Counted from the first letter of the stretch, positions 17,045 through 26,820 are shown. The stretch: DNA of 64,000 bases from CAYVXE01 sp964455375 (GCA_964455375.1 CAYVXE010000001.1:47998-111997), one strand, 5' to 3'. The notes: generated from the sequence alone by a model not told the origin. A program made the numbers and translations.

Positions 17045-18832
17045 ATGTTTATGAAGAAGTTTCTGCAAATCATATCTTTGTGTGCCCTAATTTTAGGCGT
17101 CAGAGCATTGTCGGTTTCGGCTGCTCCCGCTCATAAAGCGGCGTTGAAATCATTCCGGTTTCATGGGCTAAACCGCGTGAGTAAGTCGAAAGTCGTAGCC
17201 TGGTCGGGGTTCCAAAAAGGTGCATTGCTGACGGAAAAGATGGTTATTGACCGATGTCTAAAAACCTTGCAGCATTTTAGAGAAGCGGGGTACTATTTTG
17301 CCGGCATTGATTCCGTCAATTATCGTTTTAATAAAGATTCAACGCAAACAGAGATCGATATTTTCTTTGATGAAGGGGATTTGCTTTATGTACAGGATTT
17401 TCAGATTACCGGGCTGCCGCAGGAGAACGAAGCATTGTTTGATGATTTGCAAACGCGTCATGGGGAGCCGTTTTCGTCTGATAAACTTGAAGGAGACATT
17501 GAGTGGATTTTGAACTTTTTTGAAGAAACCGGGTATCCGTTTTGTCAGGTGAAGGTTGAAAAACTCGATCTGATTAAAGGCGAGCAACCCGGAATTTCAA
17601 TTTGGTTGCAGATGAAAACCGGGCGGCAGGTGACCATTGACCAGATTGAGGTTCATGGAAACGAACTAACGAAAGCGAATGTGATTTTGCGCGAAATCGG
17701 GACTCATGTTGGAGAGATTTATGATCAAAGAAAAATCGACAATATTAAGCCTAAGTTGGAAAAACTGGAACTGTTCAAATGGGTCAATCCACCGAAGCTG
17801 GTGGTTTCTGAGGGAGGAAAGGGAAAGCTGGTTATCGAATTGGCAGAGGGCAACTACAATCGTTTTGATGGGGTGGTCGGGTACAATCCGGGAACAGCCA
17901 CGGAATCTGGATTCCTGACCGGGTTTCTGAATTTTTCATTTGGAAATCTGTTTGGTACCGCCCGGCAAATCGACGCCCGCTGGGAACGGCGAACAGAGAA
18001 AACGCAAAATTTGTATTTTCGTTACCTGGAACCGTGGGTTGGCGGAATTCCGTTGCGTACATCGTTTCATTTTCAACAACTTATTCGGGACACCAGTTAT
18101 GTGGAACGCGGCGTGGGGCTCGAATTGAGATATTTTTATAGCGATCGCTTTTCTCTGTTTTCTGAAGTTTCGTCACGCACAATTTCCCCTGATTCACTGG
18201 GTGCTCTGCGATTGGGCGTTCAACCGAGCAGTGCGGTGAATTTAAAAATTGGGTTTTCATTTAGCACACTGGATAATTATTTGAATCCCGGCAAAGGAGT
18301 ACAATATCAGACCGCGTTTGCCTGGAGCCGGAAAAATATAAAGACGAACGCCGGTCAGGAAAAATTTGAGCCTCAGGGAAATGTGAATCAGAAGCGAATT
18401 TCGATTGATTTTGAATCCTATTTTTCCTTATTTAAATGGCAGGTTCTTGCCGTTGGATTACATGGGAGGAAAATAAGCAGCGGTGAAGCGGTCGTGCCGT
18501 TAAGCGACCAATACCGATTCGGTGGAACGCTTACGTTGCGCGGCTATCGTGAGGATCAGTTTCGCGGCACAAGCATTGGGTGGGGAAACTTTGAATATCG
18601 GTATTTGTTAGGCCCGCTTTCACGTTTTTTTCTTTTTCTGGATGTGGGTTACTTCTCATTGGACAAACTGCAGAACAATTCGAAACTAAGTGTCAGTGAC
18701 AGAAAAATCGGCTATGGTTTTGGTTTACGCCTTGACACCAAACTTGGTTTGCTGGGCATTGATTACGGTCTTGGGGAAGGAGATAGTTTTTCGAACGCCA
18801 AAATACATATCGGGTTAAAGAATGAATTCTAA
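17045..18832 (+). CDS. BamA/TamA-like outer-membrane assembly protein
   Basis: The 595-residue protein has a signal peptide ending near VSAAPA, then about three POTRA-like modules (around 30-110, 112-190 and 190-270) and a C-terminal 16-strand barrel (about 275-595). The POTRA signatures are LKSFRFHGLNRVSKSKV, LYVQDFQITGLPQENEALF and VTIDQIEVHGNELTKANVI. The barrel contains GGTLTLRGYREDQFRG; its RGY corresponds to the conserved lid-loop VRGF/Y motif of Omp85 proteins. It is shorter than a typical five-POTRA BamA (around 800), so it is more like TamA or a dedicated Omp85 protein. Its partner is probably the large barrel protein just upstream. The stop overlaps the next gene by 11 bases. Confidence 0.82.
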   Translation: MFMKKFLQIISLCALILGVRALSVSAAPAHKAALKSFRFHGLNRVSKSKVVAWSGFQKGALLTEKMVIDRCLKTLQHFREAGYYFAGIDSVNYRFNKDSTQTEIDIFFDEGDLLYVQDFQITGLPQENEALFDDLQTRHGEPFSSDKLEGDIEWILNFFEETGYPFCQVKVEKLDLIKGEQPGISIWLQMKTGRQVTIDQIEVHGNELTKANVILREIGTHVGEIYDQRKIDNIKPKLEKLELFKWVNPPKLVVSEGGKGKLVIELAEGNYNRFDGVVGYNPGTATESGFLTGFLNFSFGNLFGTARQIDARWERRTEKTQNLYFRYLEPWVGGIPLRTSFHFQQLIRDTSYVERGVGLELRYFYSDRFSLFSEVSSRTISPDSLGALRLGVQPSSAVNLKIGFSFSTLDNYLNPGKGVQYQTAFAWSRKNIKTNAGQEKFEPQGNVNQKRISIDFESYFSLFKWQVLAVGLHGRKISSGEAVVPLSDQYRFGGTLTLRGYREDQFRGTSIGWGNFEYRYLLGPLSRFFLFLDVGYFSLDKLQNNSKLSVSDRKIGYGFGLRLDTKLGLLGIDYGLGEGDSFSNAKIHIGLKNEF

Positions 18833-19658
18833 GCTTTTTGCGTGTCTGAAGTTATGCCGTCCTGTGAATATTCTCATTGGAGCAGCCACGGTTTTTGTTG
18901 GAGTTGTCCTGACGCAAAAAATCCAGCCGCTCATGAATGTCGTTTTAGCCTGTGCGTCCGGCAGTTTAATCATGGCGGGGGGGAATGCTTTAAATGATGT
19001 TTTTGACAGTGAAATTGATAGGATAAATAAGCCGCAGCGTCCAATTCCTTCAGGAGAATTGACACTGAAAACGGCAGCTATTTTGTCTGTTATTTTATTT
19101 GTTCTGGGAATTTGTCTTAGTATATTAATTAATTTTTGGGCAATAGTTGTTGCTGTTTTTGCCACTCTGATTTTATTTTTATATGATGCATTCTTGAAAC
19201 GCGTTTGCTGTATTGGAAATATCCTCGTAAGTTTACTGACGGCATTTGCGTTTATTTACGGCGCGGTCGCGGTGGGAAAATGGCATGCAGCAATTTTTCC
19301 GGCACTATTTGCTTTTCTGTTTCATCTTGGTCGTGAAATTATTAAAGATGTCGAAGATGAGGCAGGGGATAAGGTGTATTCCGCAAAGACACTTTCTATC
19401 AAGTATGGTAAAAAAGTTGCGCTTTTAACTGCAACGGTCGTGTATGTTCTGCTGATAATTTTGACGTTTGTGCCGTATTATTTTCATATTTATAATCATT
19501 ATTATTTTTGGATTGTTCTTTTCGGTGTGGATATGGTTTTAGCAGCAACAATTTTTTTCTTGTGGAGTTTTTATTCCAAAACAATGTTGCAGCGAATTTC
19601 AGTGGTTTTGAAAGCGGACATGGTCGTCGGTCTTTTAGCAATTTATGTGGGAATTTAA
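18822..19658 (+). CDS. UbiA-family prenyltransferase
   Basis: The 278-residue integral membrane protein has seven to nine hydrophobic helices. The first Asp-rich motif is N58-D-V-F-D62-S-E-I-D66 followed by KPQRPIPSG. The second is DVEDEAGDK at about 178-186. Both chelate magnesium around the prenyl diphosphate. Family members prenylate quinone, chlorin or haem precursors, or geranylgeranylglyceryl phosphate. The length, the GNALNDVFD context and the lack of quinone genes nearby make a (di)geranylgeranylglyceryl-phosphate synthase-like role possible, but specificity cannot be read from sequence. It overlaps the BamA-like gene by 11 bases and is followed by dtd after 13. Confidence 0.82.
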   Translation: MNSKLFACLKLCRPVNILIGAATVFVGVVLTQKIQPLMNVVLACASGSLIMAGGNALNDVFDSEIDRINKPQRPIPSGELTLKTAAILSVILFVLGICLSILINFWAIVVAVFATLILFLYDAFLKRVCCIGNILVSLLTAFAFIYGAVAVGKWHAAIFPALFAFLFHLGREIIKDVEDEAGDKVYSAKTLSIKYGKKVALLTATVVYVLLIILTFVPYYFHIYNHYYFWIVLFGVDMVLAATIFFLWSFYSKTMLQRISVVLKADMVVGLLAIYVGI

Positions 19659-19671
19659 CAGGAAATAATTC

Positions 19672-20115
19672 TTGAAAGCTTTGATTCAACGCGTGCAAAG
19701 AGGAGCCGTAACGGTTGATTCTGAGATTCTTGGTCAAATCGGGTCCGGCCTCGTTATTTTACTTGGAATAAAGACTTCAGACACGTCAAGGGATGTGCGC
19801 TATTTGGCAGAGAAATGTGCAAACTTACGTATTTTCCCGGATGAGGATGGTAAATTTAATTTGTCCTGTTTGGATGTCAATGGCGGCGTTCTTGTGATCT
19901 CACAGTTTACGTTATACGGAAATACGCAGAAAGGACGGCGTCCTAGCTTTGTGGAAGCAGCTCCTCCTGACATAGCAGAACCGCTTTACGAGCAATTTAT
20001 CGAAGCAATGCAACATAGCGGTCTGTCTGTAAAAAGCGGCAGATTCGGTGCCATGATGCAGGTGGAAATAATCAATGATGGTCCTGTAACCCTCATGGTT
20101 GAAAGTAAATCATAA
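19672..20115 (+). CDS. dtd: D-aminoacyl-tRNA deacylase
   Basis: Dtd removes D-amino acids (and glycine mis-attached to tRNA-Ala) from tRNA. The 147-residue protein has the normal length, the SQFTLYG motif at about 82-88 with the downstream GRRPSF, and the cross-subunit Gly-cisPro motif region NDGPVTLMVES at the C terminus. The start is TTG, directly before the conserved KALIQRVQRGAVTV. Only one base separates its stop from the preferred maf start, so the two are likely translated in series. Confidence 0.95.
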   Translation: MKALIQRVQRGAVTVDSEILGQIGSGLVILLGIKTSDTSRDVRYLAEKCANLRIFPDEDGKFNLSCLDVNGGVLVISQFTLYGNTQKGRRPSFVEAAPPDIAEPLYEQFIEAMQHSGLSVKSGRFGAMMQVEIINDGPVTLMVESKS

Positions 20116-20116
20116 A

Positions 20117-20728
20117 ATGAATGTGCAAACGCCAATAAAATTACATGGCAAGAAAATTATTTTAGCCTCGGAATCGCCCAGAAGAGCGTCATTATTAAAG
20201 CAAATCGGATTTGAGTTTTCCATTCTTGCCAGTGATATAGATGAAAATGAAGAAGAGTATTTCATTCCTGAAGTACATGTTTTGGAATTAGCGCACAAGA
20301 AAGCGGAAAAGGTTGCCGAAACTATTAATGATGGCATCATTATTGGGGCGGATACGATTGTCGTGTTGAATGGTAAAATTCTGGGAAAACCGGAAAATGC
20401 CGGGCAGGCGGCACAAATGCTGCGGGAACTCAGTGGAAAAACGCATATAGTATTTACAGGCTTCTCTATTTTAGAAAAGCCATCCGGAAAATATGTGAAT
20501 GAATATGTGAAAACACAGGTGAGTTTTCGTGATTTAAGCGAGGATGAAATAAACGCCTACATTGAAACAGACAGCCCTTATGATAAAGCAGGAGCTTACG
20601 GAATTCAGGATTTCAGTGCTATATTTGTGGATAAAATTGACGGGTGCTATTTTAATGTTATGGGTTTTCCTATTTCCAAATTTTATGAATCAATAAAACA
20701 GTTTGTTGAAAATTTGTATAAATCTTAG
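20117..20728 (+). CDS. maf: Maf-type nucleoside triphosphate pyrophosphatase
   Basis: Maf proteins hydrolyse non-canonical or modified nucleoside triphosphates (dTTP/UTP type) and have been linked to division control. The N-terminal substrate loop ILASESPRRASLLKQIGF, the GADTIVV motif near residue 77 and the SPYDKAGAYGIQD block near 150 are all present. ATG 20117, one base after the dtd stop, is preferred over an in-frame TTG at 20099, because conserved sequence begins only after residue 8. About 203 residues is the usual length. Confidence 0.94.
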   Translation: MNVQTPIKLHGKKIILASESPRRASLLKQIGFEFSILASDIDENEEEYFIPEVHVLELAHKKAEKVAETINDGIIIGADTIVVLNGKILGKPENAGQAAQMLRELSGKTHIVFTGFSILEKPSGKYVNEYVKTQVSFRDLSEDEINAYIETDSPYDKAGAYGIQDFSAIFVDKIDGCYFNVMGFPISKFYESIKQFVENLYKS

Positions 20729-20743
20729 GATAGTGAAGATAGT

Positions 20744-21553
20744 ATGGAGAACATAGGACTTATTCTCAAAAAAGCTCGTCAGGAGCTTAATAAATCTTTT
20801 GAAGAAATACACGACCAGACCCGTGTAAGTGTGGAGCATCTAAAAAATCTTGAAAATAATGAATTTGATTTCTTGCCGGAGACCTATGTAAAATCATTTT
20901 TAAAATCGTACGCAGATGCGTTGGGTTTAAAGGCAAATGACATCCTTGACCTCTATCAGAAGATTAAAATTGTAGAGGTCGAAGAGAACGACGCAGAGTT
21001 GGCTGTTTCGAAAGCCGAAAAAGGACATCCTCAACAAGCTGTAGTTTCCATCGTAGCTACAAAGGAGAAAGCAGTTACTGAAAAAAATCATTTTGTTGAA
21101 TGGTCTTTGGGCGTAGCATTTGTTGTGTTAATAATCGGCATAATTCTGATTTACTCAGAATATAAATCGAAGCTTTATGTTGGACAGTCACCTTCATTCA
21201 AGATCAATGCTGTGGCAGAACCCACACAATTTGCAGAAATTGAATTGCATCAGCCATCGGTAAAAGTTAATGGAAAAGTAATCAACCCATTGGAACTTGA
21301 GATTACGGCAAACGAAAATATCTGGATCAGCCTGAAGATTGACGGACAAAGCACCGCCGAATATACACTTGCTCCTAAAGAGAATCTAATCTGGATGGCC
21401 GAAAAAAGATTTGATATCACCATCGGTAAAATGAGGCTTGATCGTTCATTCTCGCAAGGCACCACAGGTTTTTCTGCTAAAGATGAAACAGTCAGTTTCA
21501 CCCTTTCCAGCAAGGATTTGGAAAGGGCATCGAAAGAGGCTTACAAAAACTGA
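20744..21553 (+). CDS. rodZ: RodZ-like HTH membrane protein
   Basis: The 269-residue protein has an N-terminal helix-turn-helix of the RodZ/HTH_25 type (IGLILKKARQELNKSFEEIHDQTRVSVEHLKNLEN, about 3-37, then ETYVKSFLKSYADALGL). A charged linker follows, then one transmembrane helix (about 122-143) and a periplasmic beta domain with the DUF4115-like segment ENIWISLKIDGQSTAEYTLAPKE. RodZ links MreB filaments to the membrane and cell-wall synthesis. The domain order (HTH in the cytoplasm, a single TM, then beta domain outside) matches. The Mpl gene downstream fits a cell-wall theme. Sequence identity cannot be measured here, so a generic RodZ-like label is safest. Confidence 0.82.
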   Translation: MENIGLILKKARQELNKSFEEIHDQTRVSVEHLKNLENNEFDFLPETYVKSFLKSYADALGLKANDILDLYQKIKIVEVEENDAELAVSKAEKGHPQQAVVSIVATKEKAVTEKNHFVEWSLGVAFVVLIIGIILIYSEYKSKLYVGQSPSFKINAVAEPTQFAEIELHQPSVKVNGKVINPLELEITANENIWISLKIDGQSTAEYTLAPKENLIWMAEKRFDITIGKMRLDRSFSQGTTGFSAKDETVSFTLSSKDLERASKEAYKN

Positions 21554-21654
21554 TATAAAAAAACTGTTTTTTTCTAAGTAAAAAAATATGTATATTCTAT
21601 TTGCAAGTTACTTTTTAAAAATAGTTCCCATTAAATAATTCTGAAAATTTTTAC

Positions 21655-23067
21655 ATGTTTAAACTTGATCCCGATTCCTGTAATTCAATTTATTTAATTG
21701 CAATTTGCGGAACCGGGATGACGGCGTTAGCCGGGTTATTGAAGGAACGCGGATTTCGCGTGTCCGGTGCAGATCTCGATGTGTATCCTCCAATGAGTAC
21801 ATTTCTTAATGAATTGAAGATACCTGTACATATTGGCTTTGACGCAGAGCATTTGGCGTCGTGTCCGGATCTGGTGGTTGTTGGCAACGCCATGTCACGA
21901 GGCAACCCGGAAGTCGAAGCGGTTTTAAATCAAAAAATAGATTATGTCTCTCTGCCAATCGCGTTAAGGGAGTTTTTTATTCGGGGAAAAATTTCATGTG
22001 TGGTAGCTGGGACGCATGGAAAGACAACCACGAGCTCGCTGTTAGCCTGGGTGCTCGAAAACGCCGGACGCGATCCCGGTTTTTTTATAGGGGGAATTCC
22101 TGAAAATTTCGGTAAGGGGTATAAACTCGGTTCCGGAGAGGTGTTCGTTTCCGAAGGTGATGAATATGATTCGGCATTTTTTGATAAACATTCGAAATTT
22201 TTGCATTACCTGCCGGATCTGGTAATCTTAAACAATATAGAATTTGATCACGCGGATATTTTTAAGTCGTACGATGACGTTGAAATTGCCTTTAAGCGGC
22301 TGATAAACATCATTCCCGGCAATGGTTATCTCGTGGCTAGTTGGGACGATGAAAATGTGAAGCGGCTGTGCGAAAATGCCTTTTCAAATGTGGTCTCTTT
22401 TGGTTTACAGGATGGCGCCTTGTGGCAAGCGAAGAATATTGATTTTACTCGAAAGCAAACCAACTTCGAGGTATATTTTAAGAATAGCCAATTTGACACT
22501 TTTTCGACGCCGTTAACAGGCCAACATAATGTGAAGAATTGTCTGGCGGTGATTGCCGCGGCAACAGAATTAGGCTTAACTAAGGGAGAAATTTCAGCAG
22601 GAATCTCATCTTTTAAAAATGTCCGGCGGCGCATGCAACTTAAGGGAGAGGTGAATGGCGTTAAGGTGTTTGATGATTTTGCGCATCATCCCACTGAAAT
22701 AAAAGCAACCCTTGACGGCGCTCGGAAACGGTACCCGCATCACCGAATCTGGGCTATTTATGAGCCGAGAACTGCTACGAGTAAGAGACGGGTATTGGAA
22801 GATCAGTTTGTTGAATCCCTGGATTTGGCAGATCATGTCGTGTTAGCACCATTGCACCGGCAGGACAAAGTTCCGGCAAATGAAAGATTGGTGTTGGAAA
22901 ATGTCTGCAGGAAACTTACCGGCAGGAATATTCCCAACCGAATATTACCGGCAAATGATGAAATGGTTGATTATCTGGCAAATAAAGTTGAAAAAAATGA
23001 TCTCTTGTTGTTTATGAGCAATGGAGATTTTAATCAAATTCCCGAAAAACTACTGGCAAAATTATAA
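21655..23067 (+). CDS. mpl: UDP-N-acetylmuramate:tripeptide ligase Mpl
   Basis: Mpl attaches the recycled murein tripeptide (L-Ala-gamma-D-Glu-meso-DAP) to UDP-MurNAc in the cytoplasm. The 470-residue Mur-ligase fold has an N-terminal Rossmann region with CGTGMTALAGLL near 18-29, the ATP P-loop GTHGKTTT at 119-126, the SEGDEYDSAFFDKHSKF motif that is characteristic of Mpl rather than MurC, and the NNIEFDHADIF block near 193. Its presence implies meso-DAP peptidoglycan and wall recycling. The start ATG lies at the end of an AT-rich spacer. The R3H gene follows after 20 bases. Confidence 0.92.
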   Translation: MFKLDPDSCNSIYLIAICGTGMTALAGLLKERGFRVSGADLDVYPPMSTFLNELKIPVHIGFDAEHLASCPDLVVVGNAMSRGNPEVEAVLNQKIDYVSLPIALREFFIRGKISCVVAGTHGKTTTSSLLAWVLENAGRDPGFFIGGIPENFGKGYKLGSGEVFVSEGDEYDSAFFDKHSKFLHYLPDLVILNNIEFDHADIFKSYDDVEIAFKRLINIIPGNGYLVASWDDENVKRLCENAFSNVVSFGLQDGALWQAKNIDFTRKQTNFEVYFKNSQFDTFSTPLTGQHNVKNCLAVIAAATELGLTKGEISAGISSFKNVRRRMQLKGEVNGVKVFDDFAHHPTEIKATLDGARKRYPHHRIWAIYEPRTATSKRRVLEDQFVESLDLADHVVLAPLHRQDKVPANERLVLENVCRKLTGRNIPNRILPANDEMVDYLANKVEKNDLLLFMSNGDFNQIPEKLLAKL

Positions 23068-23087
23068 ATAAAACGGAAGACAGTCAA

Positions 23088-23573
23088 ATGAATGAAACAA
23101 GAAGACCTTCGTATCCCCGGGAAAGGAGCCATTCCTCGAAACCGATGGACAGCAATATACGCAATATGATTAAAGAAATTGAGGAAAAATTATCTGATTC
23201 GCTTTTACCGGAATCGAAAACAGAATTGAATTCGTTTGAGCGAAAATTAATTCATCGCCATTTTGATCATAATCCGAGTTTTGAGACCCGTACCTATCGG
23301 GATGGTGACAGGTTTACATTATTAATTTATCCCGTGGAAAATTTGAAAAAATTCGCCCGTGCAAAGGCACTGGAATCCCTGGACAGCGGTGCGGATATTG
23401 AGCTTGACCCCATGGGAAGTTTTGAGCGCTATATTATTCACAATGAAATACAGGAAATTGCCGGTGTAGAAACGGTGAGTTTAGGTGAGGGGAAAGAGCG
23501 CCACGTAAAAATAATTTCCAAGAAATTCGGTAGGGGTTTGAAGAAAATCGCCAGAAAAATCAGACTTTTTTAA
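23088..23573 (+). CDS. R3H-domain nucleic-acid-binding protein
   Basis: The 161-residue protein has a charged N-terminal third and a C-terminal R3H domain at about 85-150: LKKFARAKALESLDSGADIELDPMGSFERYIIHNEI, then the TVSLGEGKERHVKI ending. The ERxxIH core is the R3H hallmark and is known from Jag/KhpB and other single-stranded nucleic-acid binders. No KH or Jag-N domain is visible, unlike canonical Jag. It follows mpl closely. The tail is very basic (KKFGRGLKKIARKIRLF). The actual target is unknown. Confidence 0.82.
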   Translation: MNETRRPSYPRERSHSSKPMDSNIRNMIKEIEEKLSDSLLPESKTELNSFERKLIHRHFDHNPSFETRTYRDGDRFTLLIYPVENLKKFARAKALESLDSGADIELDPMGSFERYIIHNEIQEIAGVETVSLGEGKERHVKIISKKFGRGLKKIARKIRLF

Positions 23574-23697
23574 GGAGTTATGCCTGGCTGTTGTTATTTC
23601 TGAGAAACAGGCTATCTCGATAATACGAATGGTTCGGTCGCAATTGCCTCATGGGGCGCAATTTGGCTTATTGAATTACTCGTAGACGGTAGGGGCT

Positions 23698-25535
23698 CTA
23701 TTTGTGGGTTGGTTCACGTTTCAACCAGATGGGATTCGTGAAACATCTGAATGTGTTTTTATCTTTGACCGTCGTAAGTTCAACGCGCAGGTAAAAGGAC
23801 GAGTGGTTTTCTAATTGCATGGTTTCAGTGTGCTCGAATGCAGAAGCGAAATCCTTCCTTGTACGAAAAGTTTGTTCAGTCTTTTTTTGCAAATCACCCA
23901 AAAACAGTGTTGCCTCTGTGAGTGGCCCGAATTCTTCTGTGGACAAAAAATTTGCAGTCAGCAGAAAATCAGTTCCGGCCAAGGTTTCGCCGGTAACAGC
24001 TTCTGAACCATGTTCATTTGTGACCCGCAATTCCACAAACGGCCCATCAGTTATCACCGTATTCCCGTGACGGATTGCTTGCAAAACCGAATTTAGCGAA
24101 AATTTGTCTTTCAAATACACTGCGGTTCTCACTTTCCCAAACAGATGTTGATGATGTTCATTCATGGTGAAAAAGGGAAATCCGATCTGTCGAAACCGGT
24201 TGAAGTTACCGTGCGCGTCATTGCCTCCGGTTATGAAGAGCCTTTTTCCGTTGAGCAGGAGTTTTTTCCAGCAGTCGATTCCAGCAAATAAGCCGTTTTC
24301 CGAACCGTTCCAGACTTGCATGGAATGTAAACTTGCATGCTGGTAGTCCAGAGTTTCCCATTTTCCCCGTCCCACAAACAGTCTTTCGAGCAGTGGCGGT
24401 TTTAGTTCAGGATGGGCGGCAATAGAGACCGTGGTGCCATTCAGTTTATTTAAGACCTCCGGAATTTGTAATGTCGGTTTGGTGCGGAACCACTTTTCGG
24501 CGCTGTCTCCTGAGCCGGGAATAAATTCAGGATGATTCAGAATGAGCAAATGAACATTGGCCTTTTTCGCATTCCCAATAGAAACTTCTTCGCCCGGTAC
24601 AATGAGGAAATCTGACGATTCATTATTCAGGTCTGAAACCTCTTTGTGAAAAGAAACCCACTTTTTCAACTGCGGATCATTCTTTAAGTAATTATCGGTT
24701 AAATCGTCTAAGNNNNNNNNNNNNNNNNNNNNNNNNNNNNNNNNNNNNNNNNNNNNNNNNNNNNNNNNNNNNNNNNNNNNNNNNNNNNNNNNNNNNNNNN
24801 NNNNNNNNNNNNCCACTTTTTCAACTGCGGATCATTCTTTAAGTAATTATCGGTTAAATCGTCTAAGTCGTATGAATGGTCTGTAGCACAAAAAAAGTTT
24901 AGACCGAGCGGTTTCGCAAATCTTTTACAGGCGACTAACGGTGCGCCGAATTCAACCTGATCATTTGTGTAATGAGAATGACAATGCACATCGCCGAAAA
25001 ACCATTTAGAGGCTTTCGGCAGTGGTTGCCTGGCAAAATAAACCGTGAACGGCCGATGGCTTGTACAGGCATAATTGTCATTTTTGACAACCAATCGTTG
25101 TTTGTCACACTCGACCATTATTTGCACGTCCACTTCCACCAACCCGGTTAGAGTATTCTCAGGGGTGATTTCAATAATATGGTACCAGAATTGAGCGTTG
25201 ATAGCCTGATCATTGAAAGCTCGTTGATAGGTCTTTTGAAAGGTTGCGGTTTTAATTGTAATGGACACGTGCTGCAAAAACAACGGATGCAGATGGGCAT
25301 CTTTTATAAAAATGAGAACTGGAAGAGATGCCCCCGGTTCAATTCTGAAAGGGACGTCTGCGATAATTTCCGGTTCTTTCTTTTTGAGTCTGCTGTAGAT
25401 ACCTTTAAACGAGTAATGGGTTTCAGCATATAAAAAAAATAGCGTAGCGAGAGAGATGAGCTCCACACAGGTCGAATGCAGGGAGGCATGATTCTCAAAA
25501 AAGGGGAAAAAAGTATGCACTGTAAATTCCGTCAC
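23698..25535 (-). CDS. PHP-domain metallohydrolase (CehA/McbA-like), interrupted by an assembly gap
   Basis: The gene is drawn across a 100-N gap, but removing one 55-base copy plus the N run restores a single frame of about 560 residues. An N-terminal hydrophobic helix (about 23-40) and a beta-rich region (60-170) precede the PHP domain. Metal motifs are DVHCHSHYTND (H184, H186), CATDHSYD near 216, VPGEEVS, the AAHPELK segment and GGNDAHGNF. Such proteins hydrolyse phosphoesters or act as CehA/McbA-type hydrolases, and the substrate here is unknown. It is the last gene of the minus-strand glycosyltransferase cluster, seven bases after the preceding gene. Confidence 0.82.
24658..24867. other. 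Assembly gap: 100 N between two identical 55-base copies
   Basis: Bases 24658-24712 and 24813-24867 are identical and flank exactly 100 N (24713-24812). The two halves of the surrounding gene are out of frame by two bases; deleting 155 bases (one copy plus the N run) brings them back in frame. The gap is an unmerged contig overlap and not missing sequence. Confidence 0.95.
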
Positions 25536-25542
25536 TTCCTGT

Positions 25543-26709
25543 TTAGGTCGTTGTCTTTACAAACATGCGTTTAAGCTGCCAATTGAATTTCCATTCATAA
25601 GAGATGCCTTTCCAGGTGACGGTTGTGGGCAGTAGGAGCACGGGTGTGAAAAATATTGTATAGAAAAAATAGAAAAATTCCCATGGGAAAAAAAAGTTCA
25701 ACAAATCACGCCGATTTACTCTTCCTGTGGTACGCCATAATAACAGAAAATCCGACAGAAAAATGAGCGCCGATGCTAAAATGGGAGTGGTTGTTTCGTC
25801 AAAATAAAAAAATGAAACAGGGAGCAGAATGTGGGTAAACGTGGAGATGAGCATCAGGAATTTGCCATAAATTCCGACCTCCTTTCCGCCCGCAGCCCAG
25901 CGCTTGCGTTGCTGTAAAAAAGTTTGCACGTCCGGCATGGGTAAACTTCTGACCAGCATATCTGCATTAATGGGGTAGCGCACTTGCCACTTTGTTTTGT
26001 TTAGAAGTGCTTTCATCAGGGCAAAGTCTTCAATGATGGTAAAACCCATGCTTCGATATCCACCGGCCGCATCATAAGCTGCTTTTCTGAAGGAAAAATT
26101 GTTTCCGAGAATGCTCAATGGTATCCCTAATCCAATTGCGGCGGTCCCCACCGACAGGAGATATGCCCAATCCAGTGATTGTATTTTTCCGAAAAAAGAG
26201 GTGTCGTCATTTTTGTCGTCCAAAAGTGTAAAACCGCCCACCATACCGACATCATTTGTATAGTAGGAGGCGTGCGTTTTTGCCCATTGGGGCGGTACGC
26301 AGCAATCGCCATCGGTTATGAGAATCAATTCGCCCGTGCAGTGCTCAACTCCCTGTGCCACGGCACTTGCTTTACCGGAAAGACCGTGCAGGTGCTGTCT
26401 CAGGTGTACAGTCTTTATCAGGGATGATTTGTTTTTGAAGGAGTCAATGATCTTAGCTGTCAGGTCATTCGATCGATCATTTACCAGGATAATCTCCAAT
26501 TTATCCCCGGGATAATTTTGTTTTAACAATGAATTGACACATGCACGAACAGAGTTTTCCTCATCACGAAGGGCAACGAGAATAGAGATTTTCGGGTGTG
26601 CGGTCGTTTTTGTATAGTTTAATCGTTTCGACCCAATAAGAAATAGAATAGTTTGCAGTAGATAAAACAACAGTACGAGTGTGAAAACGTTTAGAAGAAA
26701 AATGGACAT
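25543..26709 (-). CDS. Family 2 glycosyltransferase, membrane-bound
   Basis: The protein has about 388 residues from ATG 26709; a TTG at 26742 would add 11. Architecture: an N-terminal TM helix, a GT-A catalytic domain (about 40-270), then three to four C-terminal TM helices. Catalytic motifs are ILVALRDEENSV near the start, DDRSND-type nucleotide binding, ITDGDCCVPP (DxD-like), IEDFAL and the canonical processive motif QQRKRW. It would transfer a sugar from a nucleotide donor at the cytoplasmic face, as in ceramide glucosyltransferase-like or hyaluronan-like enzymes. It is one of three related enzymes in the cluster and the only one with an intact QxxRW. Confidence 0.87.
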   Translation of the reverse strand: MSIFLLNVFTLVLLFYLLQTILFLIGSKRLNYTKTTAHPKISILVALRDEENSVRACVNSLLKQNYPGDKLEIILVNDRSNDLTAKIIDSFKNKSSLIKTVHLRQHLHGLSGKASAVAQGVEHCTGELILITDGDCCVPPQWAKTHASYYTNDVGMVGGFTLLDDKNDDTSFFGKIQSLDWAYLLSVGTAAIGLGIPLSILGNNFSFRKAAYDAAGGYRSMGFTIIEDFALMKALLNKTKWQVRYPINADMLVRSLPMPDVQTFLQQRKRWAAGGKEVGIYGKFLMLISTFTHILLPVSFFYFDETTTPILASALIFLSDFLLLWRTTGRVNRRDLLNFFFPWEFFYFFYTIFFTPVLLLPTTVTWKGISYEWKFNWQLKRMFVKTTT

Positions 26710-26820
26710 GAAGGATTTCCGAAAATAGCGTGACCCGTGCAATGATTCAAAATTGAGGTAACATAGGTATTTCGAGAAATAATTTCAAGGATAAAGATGA
26801 AGTTGCGAAATAATTATGTG

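Noticed and set aside
24708..25535. Two separate PHP genes
   Set aside because: The split is caused by the 100-N artefact; frames join exactly when it is removed.
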